A stretch of DNA of 52,859 nt, from positions 1-52,859 of the forward strand of contig NZ_JAHHUL010000024.1 in assembly GCF_019008365.1 (NCBI RefSeq). Reading direction: 5' to 3'. The position numbers and the translations under genes are program-made. Below are positions 7,797-16,911 of the stretch, in pieces. The stretch comes from Phosphitispora fastidiosa (GTDB lineage: Bacteria; Bacillota; Thermincolia; Thermincolales; UBA2595). Every line of letters begins with the position of its first letter. The first letter of the stretch is position 1. The notes under the pieces are model-generated. The model did no database searches. It was not told where the DNA came from and was given only the letters and a program-made list of their open reading frames with translations.

Positions 7797-9900
7797 AGGG
7801 GTGAAAGGAACTGCGCTGCTGCCGGTACTGATTTTTGGTTATCTGGAGACTTTGCGCCGGGCGACCTTTCATGGTTTTGGATGGTCCGGAAGCGGGCAGG
7901 CTCTAACAATAATAGTAGTGATAGTTTTGCTTTACCAGTTTACGGATTATTTTCAACCCTCAGGAGTCAGGAGGAAGGCCACCGGTACAGCGGCTATCAT
8001 ATACGCTATTCTTGTCTGGTATATCAACCGCTCTAATGAACCCGGAGAAATTTCTAAGGCCGGGGAGCTCTTTTTTGGCCTGCCCAATTTCGGTCTTGGC
8101 TCCATCAGTCTTGAATACTACGGAGCCTTCTGTTTTTTCGTGGTTTCATTCTATGCTCTTCTGGTGTTCCTGATAACGGGCTATATTATTGAAAAAAATA
8201 ACCTGGCAGAGATGTTTTTTTTCGGTATCCTTCTCCTGGGTGTATTAATTATTGTATCAGGGGAAAGTATCACGGGATATGTGATTTTAAATGTTTTTTT
8301 CAGTATTGGGCTGAGGAGTCAGGTATACCTGCTGGAGATGGAAAGTGATTTCAGGGTGAGACGGGCTCGGGGATCAGGGCTTAATATCCGCTCATGGAGC
8401 TGGATAAGTCTGGCGTTTATTATTCCAGTCGTGTTGGCGGCATCAATGCTCCCGACTGGGAGACCCAGGATAGACCTGGTATCTGCCGGAAACAAGCTGG
8501 CCATGGAGGTGACCGGTAAATCTGCAGCCGTAAAACAGGCTGCGGCAGGGAGCTATGATGTATTCTGGGGGCGGCTGCAAAAATTTGACTTAAAAGGCGA
8601 GGTAGTGACCGAAACAAGGCCTGTAATGTATGTTAAATCGGAACAGCCGTTTTATTGGCGCGGTGACAGCGCGGATTTCTACACCGGAAAAGGCTGGCGG
8701 AATACACTTTTGCCTCGGAGCCTCAATGGTGGCGAAATTTCCAGCCCATATTCGCGAAATGTGTCTGTGGACAAGGTTGAACAGGTATTTGTCCTGGCGC
8801 CGGGAGTTACCTCACAGGTAATTTTCAGTCCCGGGCTTGCGGCACAGGTGGAACTGCAGGAAGAAGACATCAGAATTGACACCGGGGGTAATATATATAC
8901 ATCAGGTTTAAATCCCGGAGGCACATACAGGGTGATATCATATATCCCGAAACGTGACGAAGCCCAATTGAAGCGGAGTATTGATGAATACCCTCTTGAC
9001 ATAAAGCAGCTTTACTTGCAGCTTCCTTCAGGCGTTCCGGAACGCGTCGGCACACTGGCCGAAAAACTCACTGCCCATGTCCGGAACCCTTATGACAAGG
9101 CGGTCATAATCGAAGACTACCTTTCTTCAAAGTATGCTTATGACCTTTCGGTAAGACCGGCTTCGGGTTCCCGTGATGTAACCGACTATTTTTTGTTTGA
9201 CCTGCAGAAAGGGTACTGTACGTATCATTCCACCGCTATGGTGGTAATGCTGAGGTCAATCGGGATTCCAGCCAGGTGGGTCAAGGGCTTTACCACAGGT
9301 GTTTATAATCCTGAAACGGAGGTATATGAGGTAACCATGGGTGATGCCCATTCCTGGGTGGAGGTTTATTTTGCTGATTATGGCTGGATACCTTTTGAAC
9401 CGACTCCGTCCTTTGCCCTTACAGGGGTTGGCGGCGCACCCAATGCTGTCCTTGCGGGCGCTGAGACTTCCGGACAGGAAACAGAATTTCAAGGCCTTTC
9501 TCCGGAGGAGATATTAAACACCGGAGATGAAGGATTCCCATGGGGGATGGCGCTTGCCCTGGTTATAGTTATTGCCGGTGCTGCTGTGGTGTATTTATTG
9601 TGGCGGACCAAAAACATATTTAAGATAGGTACAGGAGACCAGATCAGGGATATGTACATTTCCCTTGTGGAGATGCTGAAGCGTAAGGGATATCCCCGGA
9701 CATCCAGCCAGACTCCTCTGGAATATGTGCGTGGTTTGTCTGACCAACTTCCTGATGATTACTGCAGTATTTTTACAGTCACGAATGCATACCTTACTGA
9801 CAAATATGGCAAGGGAAAGCTGAGCAGAGAAGAGTTGGAAGAGGTCAGGTCAGTTTGGCGGGCGCTGGTAAACAAGTGGACTGAAAAGCCCGGGGATTGA
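7783..9900 (+). CDS. Membrane transglutaminase-like protein (TgpA type)
   Basis: A 705-aa protein with about six N-terminal membrane helices, an extracytoplasmic transglutaminase/protease-like domain and a C-terminal membrane helix near residues 590-605 with a DUF4129-like cytoplasmic tail. The catalytic Cys is C479 in KGYCTYHST and the His is H523 in GDAHSWVEVY. The acid position, usually Asp in a DPT motif, is Glu539 here (FEPTPS), a conservative variant seen in the family. Together with MoxR and DUF58 it forms the standard cassette. Substrate unknown. The start overlaps the DUF58 stop region. Confidence 0.9.
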   Translation: MATAKGVKGTALLPVLIFGYLETLRRATFHGFGWSGSGQALTIIVVIVLLYQFTDYFQPSGVRRKATGTAAIIYAILVWYINRSNEPGEISKAGELFFGLPNFGLGSISLEYYGAFCFFVVSFYALLVFLITGYIIEKNNLAEMFFFGILLLGVLIIVSGESITGYVILNVFFSIGLRSQVYLLEMESDFRVRRARGSGLNIRSWSWISLAFIIPVVLAASMLPTGRPRIDLVSAGNKLAMEVTGKSAAVKQAAAGSYDVFWGRLQKFDLKGEVVTETRPVMYVKSEQPFYWRGDSADFYTGKGWRNTLLPRSLNGGEISSPYSRNVSVDKVEQVFVLAPGVTSQVIFSPGLAAQVELQEEDIRIDTGGNIYTSGLNPGGTYRVISYIPKRDEAQLKRSIDEYPLDIKQLYLQLPSGVPERVGTLAEKLTAHVRNPYDKAVIIEDYLSSKYAYDLSVRPASGSRDVTDYFLFDLQKGYCTYHSTAMVVMLRSIGIPARWVKGFTTGVYNPETEVYEVTMGDAHSWVEVYFADYGWIPFEPTPSFALTGVGGAPNAVLAGAETSGQETEFQGLSPEEILNTGDEGFPWGMALALVIVIAGAAVVYLLWRTKNIFKIGTGDQIRDMYISLVEMLKRKGYPRTSSQTPLEYVRGLSDQLPDDYCSIFTVTNAYLTDKYGKGKLSREELEEVRSVWRALVNKWTEKPGD

Positions 9901-9968
9901 CAATCGGTCAGTTACTCTGCTATGCTTTGATGTGTAGTCCTTTCAGAAAAATTTTTGGAGGTAAATAG

Positions 9969-10508
9969 ATGTTAAACGATGTTGAAAAGTGCCTAATCTC
10001 CAGGGAGCAGATTGCTGAGAAGGTTGCCCTGCTTGGGCAGCAGATATCGGAAGATTACAGGGGTAAGGACTTGATTGTGGTGGGAATCTTAAAAGGTGCA
10101 GTGGTTTTTTTATCAGATCTTATAAGGGAAATTTCCATACCTCTCTACATAGATTTCATGGCTGTTTCCAGTTATGGTTCGTCCACCGAGTCTTCGGGTG
10201 TGGTCAGAATTCTGAATGATCTTGATATGAGCATAGAAGGAATGCATGTGCTGATTGTTGAAGATATAGTTGACACTGGGCTTACTCTTAAATACCTTGT
10301 GGAAAACCTGAAAAACAGGAAAGCCGCTTCAGTTAAAGTCTGTACACTCCTGGAGAAGCCTGCCAGAAGGAAGGTCAAGGTGGACTTAGATTATAACGGG
10401 TTTGTGATTCCTGATGAGTTTGCAGTTGGTTATGGCCTGGATTATAATAACAAGTACCGCAGCCTGCCGGGGATTTATGTGCTCAAGAAAGAAATTTACT
10501 CCAGTTAG
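9969..10508 (+). CDS. hpt: Hypoxanthine phosphoribosyltransferase
   Basis: A 179-aa purine salvage enzyme that converts hypoxanthine or guanine plus PRPP to IMP or GMP. All catalytic features are present: the PPi loop LKG, the flexible loop Ser-Tyr pair (VSSYGS), the PRPP motif VEDIVDTGLT with Asp102 as catalytic base, Lys130 in LLEKP for base recognition, and the C-terminal VGYGLDY. GGAGG lies seven bases before the ATG. It precedes guaA by 46 bp, so the two probably form a guanine-nucleotide unit. Compare the altered paralogue at 42555-43094. Confidence 0.95.
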   Translation: MLNDVEKCLISREQIAEKVALLGQQISEDYRGKDLIVVGILKGAVVFLSDLIREISIPLYIDFMAVSSYGSSTESSGVVRILNDLDMSIEGMHVLIVEDIVDTGLTLKYLVENLKNRKAASVKVCTLLEKPARRKVKVDLDYNGFVIPDEFAVGYGLDYNNKYRSLPGIYVLKKEIYSS

Positions 10509-10554
10509 TGGAGCAGGAAGCAAATAAAAGATTATTAAGGGAGGATATAAAGGG

Positions 10555-12096
10555 ATGGTAAGAGATAAGGAACTGGTGCTAATCCTGGATTTCGGCGGTC
10601 AGTATACTCAGTTGATTGCCCGGCGCATCAGGGAGTGCAGGGTGTATTGTGAGATAATTTCTTACCGTACCCCGGCTGCAGAAATTGCCGCAATGGGACC
10701 AAAGGGCATCGTCCTTTCCGGGGGGCCTTCAAGTGTTTATGTGGAAAATGCCCCTGTTTGTGACCTGGAAATTTTTAACCTGGGGATACCCATTTTTGGG
10801 ATTTGTTACGGGATGCAGCTTATGGCCCAGGTCTTGGGCGGCAATGTCAGCAGGGCTGATAACCGTGAATATGGGAAGACAAAGCTGCAGGTACTTGAAA
10901 AGGACAATCCTCTTTTTAAGGGACTTCCTGAAGTCCTTCAGGTATGGATGAGTCACGGCGATTTTGTGGCAGCGCCGCCGCCCGGGTTTAAGGCCTTAGG
11001 ATGTACCGGCAATACCCCTGTGGCAGCTCTGGGCAGTGATGAAAAGAAAATCTATGGAGTGCAGTTTCATCCGGAAGTGGTTCATACGCCGGAAGGCCAG
11101 CGCATGCTTGAATTTTACCTTTTTGATATCTGCCGCTGTTCGGGAAACTGGACCATGGAGTCTTTTATTGACCAGACGGTGAAGGAAGTCAGAGAAGCAG
11201 TAGGTGACAAGAAGGTGCTCTGTGCCTTAAGCGGCGGAGTAGATTCCTCTGTGGCTGCCGCATTGGTCCATAAGGCAATCGGGGACCAGCTTACCTGTGT
11301 CTTTGTTGATCATGGACTGCTGAGGAAGGACGAAGCCAAACAGGTAATTGAAACCTTCCGCAATCAGTTCCACATCAACCTTATCGCTGTAGATGCTTCC
11401 GGAAGGTTCCTGGACAAGCTGGATGGAGTCACTGAACCGGAACAAAAAAGAAAGATTATCGGAAATGAGTTTATCCGTGTATTTGAGGAAGAAGCCCGAA
11501 AACTCGGCGAAATAGATTTCCTTGTCCAGGGCACTCTGTACCCTGATGTTGTGGAAAGCGGCACAGACACTGCTGCAGTTATCAAGTCACACCACAATGT
11601 GGGCGGACTGCCTGAGGATATGGAACTGGAGCTTATTGAGCCTCTGAAATGGCTGTTTAAGGATGAGGTCCGCCTGGTTGGGGAACAACTGGGATTGCCG
11701 GAACAAATTGTGTGGAGACAGCCATTTCCCGGACCGGGGCTGGCCATTAGGATACTGGGTGACATAAACAGAGACAAACTGGATACCTTGAGAGAGGCTG
11801 ATGCCATCCTCCATGAGGAGATAATCAAGGCAGGCCTGTACCGGGAAATCTGGCAGTTTTTCGCCGTTCTGCCCTCCATGCGTTCCGTCGGGGTCATGGG
11901 TGATGAGCGGACCTACAGCTACACCTGTGTGCTGCGTGCTGTCACCAGCCACGACGGGATGACTGCCGACTGGGCCAGGATACCCTATGATGTGCTGGAG
12001 AGCATTTCTTCCAGGATAGTGAATGAGATAAAGGATATCAACCGGGTTGTTTATGACATTACCTCCAAGCCCCCGGCAACTATTGAGTGGGAGTAG
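10555..12096 (+). CDS. guaA: GMP synthase (glutamine-hydrolysing)
   Basis: Full-length 513-aa enzyme that makes GMP from XMP, ATP and glutamine. The N-terminal class I glutaminase has Cys84 (GICYGMQ), His172 and Glu174 (FHPEV). The ATP pyrophosphatase P-loop SGGVDSS is at 226-232. The C-terminal dimerisation domain ends normally with PATIEWE. GGGAGG stands before the start. It follows hpt and ends at a large hairpin terminator. Confidence 0.97.
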   Translation: MVRDKELVLILDFGGQYTQLIARRIRECRVYCEIISYRTPAAEIAAMGPKGIVLSGGPSSVYVENAPVCDLEIFNLGIPIFGICYGMQLMAQVLGGNVSRADNREYGKTKLQVLEKDNPLFKGLPEVLQVWMSHGDFVAAPPPGFKALGCTGNTPVAALGSDEKKIYGVQFHPEVVHTPEGQRMLEFYLFDICRCSGNWTMESFIDQTVKEVREAVGDKKVLCALSGGVDSSVAAALVHKAIGDQLTCVFVDHGLLRKDEAKQVIETFRNQFHINLIAVDASGRFLDKLDGVTEPEQKRKIIGNEFIRVFEEEARKLGEIDFLVQGTLYPDVVESGTDTAAVIKSHHNVGGLPEDMELELIEPLKWLFKDEVRLVGEQLGLPEQIVWRQPFPGPGLAIRILGDINRDKLDTLREADAILHEEIIKAGLYREIWQFFAVLPSMRSVGVMGDERTYSYTCVLRAVTSHDGMTADWARIPYDVLESISSRIVNEIKDINRVVYDITSKPPATIEWE

Positions 12097-12101
12097 GATG
12101 A

Positions 12102-12155
12102 CAATTCACAATGCACAATTGACAGTGGACAATTGACGATTAACAATTGACAATG
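12102..12155. repeat. Imperfect ACAATTGAC repeats
   Basis: After the guaA stop, ACAATTCAC, CACAATTGAC, GACAATTGAC and AACAATTGAC follow each other with spacers of a few bases. Such low-complexity words are common between bacterial genes. No function can be assigned. Confidence 0.6.
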
Positions 12156-12156
12156 A

Positions 12157-12213
12157 TAAAACCGGTGGTTTAGAATTTGGGCATTTTTGCTCACTGCTAA
12201 GCCACCGGTTTTT
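12157..12213 (+). terminator. Large hairpin terminator after guaA
   Basis: AACCGGTGGTTTA and TAAGCCACCGGTT pair (one G-T pair) around a ~26-base loop and run into TTTTTTT. It ends the hpt-guaA unit. Confidence 0.8.
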
Positions 12214-12217
12214 TTGT

Positions 12218-12616
12218 TTGCCAATCTCGGGTGGGTATATAAATTTCGCGCATTTCGGTGCTTTTGGAATACCGTTGTTTCCACCCATTGCCTGGACAGC
12301 CTATTATATGCTATTTTTATATTTCATGCCTCAGAATAAACCCTGGAAGTACATCTTCCCTGTAATTGCAGGATGTTTTAGTTTATACTTTTCTTATTTT
12401 TTACAGGAAATTGGTATTTTCAGGTGGAATTACGGAAGTCCTGTTCTGCATCTGCTTATCATTTATCTCCCTTGGGAATTTTCGGTTGCCTGGATATATT
12501 TAAGAACGATAAAAGGGAAGACAAATAAGCGGCGGCTGCCCAAACATTATTTCGCTGTTCCGGCACCTGCAATGAAGAACAAACATGCTAAGAGAGTGAA
12601 ACCGAAGAAACTATAA
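12218..12616 (+). CDS. Small membrane protein, possibly truncated at its N terminus
   Basis: Up to 132 aa from a TTG at 12218, or 102 aa from the ATG at 12308. Three hydrophobic segments are seen (around residues 15-38, 45-62 and 78-95), then a basic tail. The first codons overlap the guaA terminator's T-tail and no clear ribosome site is visible, apart from CGGGTGGG which precedes no start codon. The real start is therefore uncertain and the gene could be a 5'-truncated remnant. I do not recognise the family with confidence. Confidence 0.5.
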   Translation: MPISGGYINFAHFGAFGIPLFPPIAWTAYYMLFLYFMPQNKPWKYIFPVIAGCFSLYFSYFLQEIGIFRWNYGSPVLHLLIIYLPWEFSVAWIYLRTIKGKTNKRRLPKHYFAVPAPAMKNKHAKRVKPKKL

Positions 12617-12646
12617 TCCAAATACTTTGATAAAGATTGGAGAGGC

Positions 12647-12721
12647 ATGATTCTTACCCTGGCCATGGGGATGTTCTCTCTATTTTCCTGCCATATAACT
12701 TTCTGGTTTCGGAAAAGATAG
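12647..12721 (+). CDS. Possible 24-aa hydrophobic peptide
   Basis: ATG at 12647 follows GGAGAGG at a good distance and encodes a short peptide starting MILTLAMGMF and ending FWFRKR before TAG. It fills part of the gap before 12753. It could be a small membrane peptide or a gene remnant; nothing else supports it. Confidence 0.25.
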   Translation: MILTLAMGMFSLFSCHITFWFRKR

Positions 12722-12752
12722 GAACAATCAACCTTATGAAGGAAGACGATAA

Positions 12753-13244
12753 ATGCTAAAAGACAGAATCTTAGCCGGAACAATTGCAGGTATGATAGCA
12801 TCAATAATTAAAACAAGTTCAAACCTAATACTTTGGAAAATGGGAGTAATTAAGCACCTGTATTTATTCATAGCATCTGCCGCATTAATTCAACCAGAAG
12901 ATGCTACTACAGTTCTGGGTGTTATTTTAGGAGTAGTAGTGGATATTATTACCGGAGGAACAATCGGGTTGGTCATATTATATCTTTTTGAGTTAACCGG
13001 AAGGGATTATTGGTGGTATAAAGGTTTGATCATAGGCAATGTCATTTGGTTGTTTGGTCTCGGACTGGCAATAAATTTCGGCGCTTCAAGGATTGTTCCA
13101 GTTGACCCTGTATTTAGATTAACCTCCTTAATTGAACATCAAATCTTTGGATTGGTTGGGGCTTACCTGATTATTAAATGGTATCCGGAAACCAATACTA
13201 AATTACATGAGCAGGAGAAAACCAGGAGGGTATCAAAAAAATGA
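12753..13244 (+). CDS. Membrane protein, YqhR-like
   Basis: A 163-aa integral membrane protein with about four hydrophobic helices (including an Ala/Gly-rich first helix and TTVLGVILGVVVDIITGG) and a short charged C-terminal tail. The GGAAG-type site before the ATG is modest. It resembles the small YqhR group of Firmicute membrane proteins; function unknown. It overlaps the DUF421 gene by four bases (ATGA), so they form one unit. Confidence 0.65.
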   Translation: MLKDRILAGTIAGMIASIIKTSSNLILWKMGVIKHLYLFIASAALIQPEDATTVLGVILGVVVDIITGGTIGLVILYLFELTGRDYWWYKGLIIGNVIWLFGLGLAINFGASRIVPVDPVFRLTSLIEHQIFGLVGAYLIIKWYPETNTKLHEQEKTRRVSKK

Positions 13245-13966
13245 ATGACATCTACGAAGCAGTATTGTATTCGGTTATAATTTTTATCCTATTGGTAGTC
13301 CTGACTCGATTGATTGGGAAAAAGTTATTATCACAGTTGACCTATTTTGACTTTGTCATTGGGATAACAATTGGGACCATTGGTGGTGCATTTGTTACAT
13401 CAGAAGTTCACAGTTTCTACGTTTTGATTAGTCCGGTTATCTTTACTTTTGCGGTAATTCTTACCGGTTACATATCCATGAAAAGTGTTCCGTTCAGAAA
13501 ACTGCTGGAAGGTGAACCTTTGGTTATGATACAAAACGGCAAGATCTTTGAAAATAATCTGAAAAAAATTCGGTATAACGTTGACGATTTGCTTATGCAG
13601 CTAAGAGAAAAGAACGTTTTTGACTTGAGTGAAGTTGAATTTGCTATCCTGGAACCTCACGGAAAACTCAGCGTACAAAAAAAGACTCAGTATACGCCAA
13701 TTACTCCAAGGGATTTGAATCTAAGTACAACTTACAGAGGAGTATCATCAGAGATAATCAGAGATGGCAGAATTGTTGAACAAAATCTCAGGCAAAATAA
13801 CCTGAATCACGAGTGGCTGTACAACACGCTTTATTCGAAGAATATAAGAGATATCAGAAATGTATTTTTGGCAACATTATCGACAGACGGTAACCTCTAT
13901 GTAGATGTTAGAAATGACAATCCGCAATATATTCAAGAAGTGGAAGATGATGATTCGGTTATTTAA
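13241..13966 (+). CDS. DUF421 (YetF-like) membrane protein
   Basis: A 241-aa protein with three N-terminal membrane helices followed by a cytoplasmic DUF421 domain. Family signatures are LTRLIGKK, the TYFDFVIGITIGTIGG helix, and the soluble segment with EGEPLVMIQNGKI and DLLMQLREK. DUF421 proteins are widespread in spore formers and related to YetF/YcaP; their biochemical role is not settled. A second, diverged copy lies at 14779-15498. Confidence 0.9.
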   Translation: MNDIYEAVLYSVIIFILLVVLTRLIGKKLLSQLTYFDFVIGITIGTIGGAFVTSEVHSFYVLISPVIFTFAVILTGYISMKSVPFRKLLEGEPLVMIQNGKIFENNLKKIRYNVDDLLMQLREKNVFDLSEVEFAILEPHGKLSVQKKTQYTPITPRDLNLSTTYRGVSSEIIRDGRIVEQNLRQNNLNHEWLYNTLYSKNIRDIRNVFLATLSTDGNLYVDVRNDNPQYIQEVEDDDSVI

Positions 13967-14020
13967 TTATAATTGATTTATGCTTTACCAACCGGGGGGA
14001 ATACCGCTCCCCTGACAAAT

Positions 14021-14194
14021 TTATGATAAAACCATTCTCCTACAGCCAGCACCTATAAGATAAGCTACCAAGGTTACTGCCAAAGCGACGTACAGGATAT
14101 TCATTGCCGACAAATCAGTGAGATATCCTAAAACCACCTCTAAAACAATGGCAATTACCGCAAACTTTATGATAAGCGCTAAAATATGCTTCAT
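14021..14194 (-). CDS. 57-aa DUF2512 (YndM)-like membrane protein, shortened
   Basis: Starting at the ATG ending at 14194, with GGAGGTG eight bases upstream, this frame encodes MKHILALIIKF followed by two hydrophobic helices, and stops at TAA (14021-14023). The start resembles DUF2512/YndM membrane proteins, which are usually about twice as long with four helices, so this may be a truncated copy or a genuine two-helix variant. It lies just downstream of the Cys-rich gene in the same direction and may be co-transcribed. A GC-rich inverted repeat (CCGGGGGG with CCCC, about 13991-14013) may terminate transcription. Confidence 0.6.
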   Translation of the reverse strand: MKHILALIIKFAVIAIVLEVVLGYLTDLSAMNILYVALAVTLVAYLIGAGCRRMVLS

Positions 14195-14239
14195 AGATTC
14201 ACCTCCTTCTCTGATGAATCCCCTGGCTTGTTTAGGATT

Positions 14240-14590
14240 CTACATTCCAGCCATGCTGCGGCATTCCTGAGCACACCTGCTGCATTCATCTGCACATGCC
14301 TGGCAATGCTCGTCTTTGAACATTCTGCATTCATTTGCACATTGGTCACAGATGTTAGCACATAATCCGCAGATATCTTTGGCATATTGACTGTCTCTGG
14401 ACATGAATTGGGATGCGAAAGAACATATATCAGCACAGTCATGAAGAATTTGCATACATTTTACCCTTGCCTGAATGTCCGGTTCCTGCATACAAGAGGT
14501 AAGGCATTGTTCACAAGCCTGCATGCACGTGTTACATTCATTGATACATTTTTGCATGTGTTTTACTGAAGTATCAACCATTGTTGGCAT
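14240..14590 (-). CDS. Four-helix-bundle copper-binding protein (Csp/DUF326-like)
   Basis: A 116-aa protein with 19 cysteines arranged in CxxxC spacings along predicted helices (for example CINECNTCMQACEQC). This is the pattern of bacterial copper storage proteins, whose four-helix bundles line their core with thiolates that hold Cu(I). No signal peptide is seen, so it should be cytosolic like Csp3. TAGGAGGAATA precedes the ATG. The link with the neighbouring membrane genes is unclear. Confidence 0.88.
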   Translation of the reverse strand: MPTMVDTSVKHMQKCINECNTCMQACEQCLTSCMQEPDIQARVKCMQILHDCADICSFASQFMSRDSQYAKDICGLCANICDQCANECRMFKDEHCQACADECSRCAQECRSMAGM

Positions 14591-14778
14591 TGAGTTATTC
14601 CTCCTAAATTAAAATTTTTACCCGAAAATATTGTTTTCTATCAAGGACTAAATTATTCTTCAATGCACATTTGTTCATAATTATTGCTTCCGATGACAAG
14701 AAAAGCATAATATTGCGGTTCATCATCAGGTATAATTTTTATTACTAAATGCTAACAATAATTTCGGGTGGGATGCAA

Positions 14779-15498
14779 ATGTTAATCAATGAAGTCCATG
14801 TTGAGGTCCTCAGGGCAGCCATTGGTTTTTTCACTCTCTTGATATTTACGCGTGTCTTAGGAAAACAGCAGGTCAGTGAACTGACCGTTTTCGACTATAT
14901 TTTAGGGATTACCATCGGTTCAACGGCGTCCTCCCTAACAACTGATCTCACCAGCAGCGCTTTGCCCCACTGGGTGGCTCTTTTAACATGGGTAGGATTT
15001 GCTTTTATGATGCAGGTGGTAACCGTTAAGTGGCGCAGGGTCTCAAGGTTAGTGGATGGAGAGCCCTCTGTAGTCATCATGAATGGCATGATAATGGAAG
15101 ATGCTATGAGAAAAATGCGGTATACTGTTTCAGACCTGCTGGAGCAGTTGAGGAGTAAGGACATTTTTGATATCAAGCAGGTTGAATTTGCTGTTTTGGA
15201 ACGCAGTGGCGAAATTTCCGTGCTGAAGAAATCGCAATACCAGCCGGTAACACCCAGTGACCTGAACCTCAGCACTAAATATGACGGGCTGCAAACGGTG
15301 ATTATATATGACGGAATGGTGTTGGAGCAGAACCTGAAGCAGCTTAACCTAGACAGGGTCTGGCTGCAAAACGAGCTCAGCCAACATGGGGTCAATGATG
15401 TTTCCCAAGTCCTCCTGGCATCCCTGGATACTCAGGGAAAGCTGTATGTGGACAGGTACAAAGATCACCTGATAAAAATAAATGACTTGAGTGAATAA
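14779..15498 (+). CDS. DUF421 (YetF-like) membrane protein, second copy
   Basis: About 239 aa from the ATG at 14779, which lies six bases after GGGTGGG (earlier in-frame starts are less well placed). Three membrane helices precede the DUF421 domain (FTRVLGKQQ, TVFDYILGITIGS, DGEPSVVIMNGMI, DLLEQLRSK). It is clearly a paralogue of the 13241 gene. It overlaps the beginning of the next gene, and DUF421 followed by DUF4363 is a familiar pair in Clostridia. Confidence 0.9.
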   Translation: MLINEVHVEVLRAAIGFFTLLIFTRVLGKQQVSELTVFDYILGITIGSTASSLTTDLTSSALPHWVALLTWVGFAFMMQVVTVKWRRVSRLVDGEPSVVIMNGMIMEDAMRKMRYTVSDLLEQLRSKDIFDIKQVEFAVLERSGEISVLKKSQYQPVTPSDLNLSTKYDGLQTVIIYDGMVLEQNLKQLNLDRVWLQNELSQHGVNDVSQVLLASLDTQGKLYVDRYKDHLIKINDLSE

Positions 15499-15499
15499 A

Positions 15500-15892
15500 A
15501 TGAGTCCAATTAAGCGAAATGTTAAATCCAAAAAAAATTTAAAATACTTACTGTCGATATTAATAGTGGGCATATTCCTGGCGGTCTTGGTTTCCGGCCC
15601 CATTTTGATTAAACCGCTTGATACCAGGCATCATATTACCCAAACCTTTTCTCAGATTGAAACTAATCTAAAATTAAAAAACTGGTCTGAGGCTACAGCT
15701 AGTACTCACATTTTGAGGTCCTCACTGAACAAATCCTTTAAAATCCTTCGATATAGTGTGGAACTGGATGAAATGGCAGATATTATGATTAATCTTGACC
15801 GTATCGAAGGATTTATTCAGGCTAATGACGAAAAAAACGCCCTGGGTGAGCTTTATGAGGCCCGGGGGCACTGGCGGGAGTTGGGCAAATAA
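15500..15892 (+). CDS. DUF4363 family protein
   Basis: A 130-aa protein with one N-terminal membrane helix (LLSILIVGIFLAVLVSG) and a helical extracytoplasmic part. It matches the size and layout of DUF4363 proteins that accompany DUF421. A GTG at 15491, inside the upstream gene, is the alternative start. Function unknown. It ends 13 bp from the convergent LysR gene with no clear terminator. Confidence 0.8.
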   Translation: MSPIKRNVKSKKNLKYLLSILIVGIFLAVLVSGPILIKPLDTRHHITQTFSQIETNLKLKNWSEATASTHILRSSLNKSFKILRYSVELDEMADIMINLDRIEGFIQANDEKNALGELYEARGHWRELGK

Positions 15893-15904
15893 GACCGGCA
15901 TCGT

Positions 15905-16786
15905 TCAATGAAATAATTGGACGAATTTCTGAGCGGCAAGGGAAACCGGGATGTTTTTGTGAGTTATGATGCCAAGGCTTCTTTGGGGAATACTTTCTTT
16001 TATATTGAGCACAAATATATCCCCATCGGACAACTCTTTTTCAATATAATCCCTGACCACAAAAGATATGCCAAGGCCGATTTTGGCCAGTTCCACCAGC
16101 AGGTCAACACTTCCCAATTCAATTTCAGGGGTCAGGCTGATACCCCGGTGTTTTAGATAAGAGTCAATGAACTCTCTGGTGATGGTATTCCTCTCCAGCA
16201 TCAAAAGGGGGTAACGGTTCAATTCGTCAAGTGGTATGGCCTTGTCTTTCAGGTGTGCGAAATTATTTCCGGCAATAAACACGTCCTGAATTTTTTTTAG
16301 TTCCTTGATAATGTGGTACTTATCCTGCTTTTCAGGAATATTGACAACTGTAACATCAACGGCCCCATTGTTTAGAAGCTCAATACACATGGGGGAGGTG
16401 CGGTTAATGACCTGAATATTGATATTGGGGTAGAGGCTGATGAACTTTTTGAAATATGGCAAAAGGTAGTGTTTGCAGATAGTATCACTTGCCCCTATTC
16501 TGACTTCACCACTTTCCAGGGAACGCAGTTCACTGACCCGCCGTTCTCCCGCCTTGATGAAGTTAAAGGCCTGGGAGATATACTCAAACAGCACTTCACC
16601 TTCCCGTGTCAGTTTAACCTGTTTTGTATTTCTGATAAAAAGTCTGCAGTTCATTTTTTCTTCAAGGAGCTTAACTGACTGGCTGACTGCTGACTGGGAT
16701 ATATAAAGACTGTTTGAAGCCGAGGAAAAGCTCAGGTCTCTGGCTACATAATAAAACACCTTGTACAACTCAAAACTAACATCCAC
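15905..16786 (-). CDS. LysR-family transcriptional regulator
   Basis: A 293-aa regulator with the usual N-terminal winged helix (FYYVARDLSFSSASNSLYISQSAVSQSVKLLE) and a C-terminal periplasmic-binding-like effector domain. Translation starts at GTG (16784-16786) behind AGGGGGG. It is transcribed away from purL across a 125-bp gap containing a typical LysR box. LysR control of purL would be unusual; self-regulation, or control of genes elsewhere, is as likely. Effector unknown. Confidence 0.92.
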   Translation of the reverse strand: MDVSFELYKVFYYVARDLSFSSASNSLYISQSAVSQSVKLLEEKMNCRLFIRNTKQVKLTREGEVLFEYISQAFNFIKAGERRVSELRSLESGEVRIGASDTICKHYLLPYFKKFISLYPNINIQVINRTSPMCIELLNNGAVDVTVVNIPEKQDKYHIIKELKKIQDVFIAGNNFAHLKDKAIPLDELNRYPLLMLERNTITREFIDSYLKHRGISLTPEIELGSVDLLVELAKIGLGISFVVRDYIEKELSDGDIFVLNIKESIPQRSLGIITHKNIPVSLAAQKFVQLFH

Positions 16787-16806
16787 AGAAAACCCCCCCT
16801 TTTTTT

Positions 16807-16821
16807 ATTAGCTGTACTAAT
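16807..16821. promoter_or_regulatory. Candidate LysR box (T-N11-A)
   Basis: ATTAG-CTGTA-CTAAT is a perfect interrupted palindrome of the T-N11-A type, 21 bp from the LysR start and about 90 bp from purL. The remaining gap is very AT-rich and could hold promoters in both directions, though none matches consensus well. Confidence 0.5.
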
Positions 16822-16911
16822 CAAATACATTAAAATTATTAACTATTCTTATTAATTTTATTATGTTAGAATTATATTTGTAAAGTAATATTTTATCGGG
16901 AGGTAATACTG

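Noticed and set aside
9217-9420. Transglutaminase inactive because the catalytic Asp is Glu (FEPTPS)
   Set aside because: Glu at this place is common in the membrane transglutaminase family, and Cys and His are intact, so activity is expected.
12102-12155. ACAATTGAC repeats as a CRISPR-like or iteron array
   Set aside because: Units are short and irregular, without spacers of constant length and without replication or cas genes.
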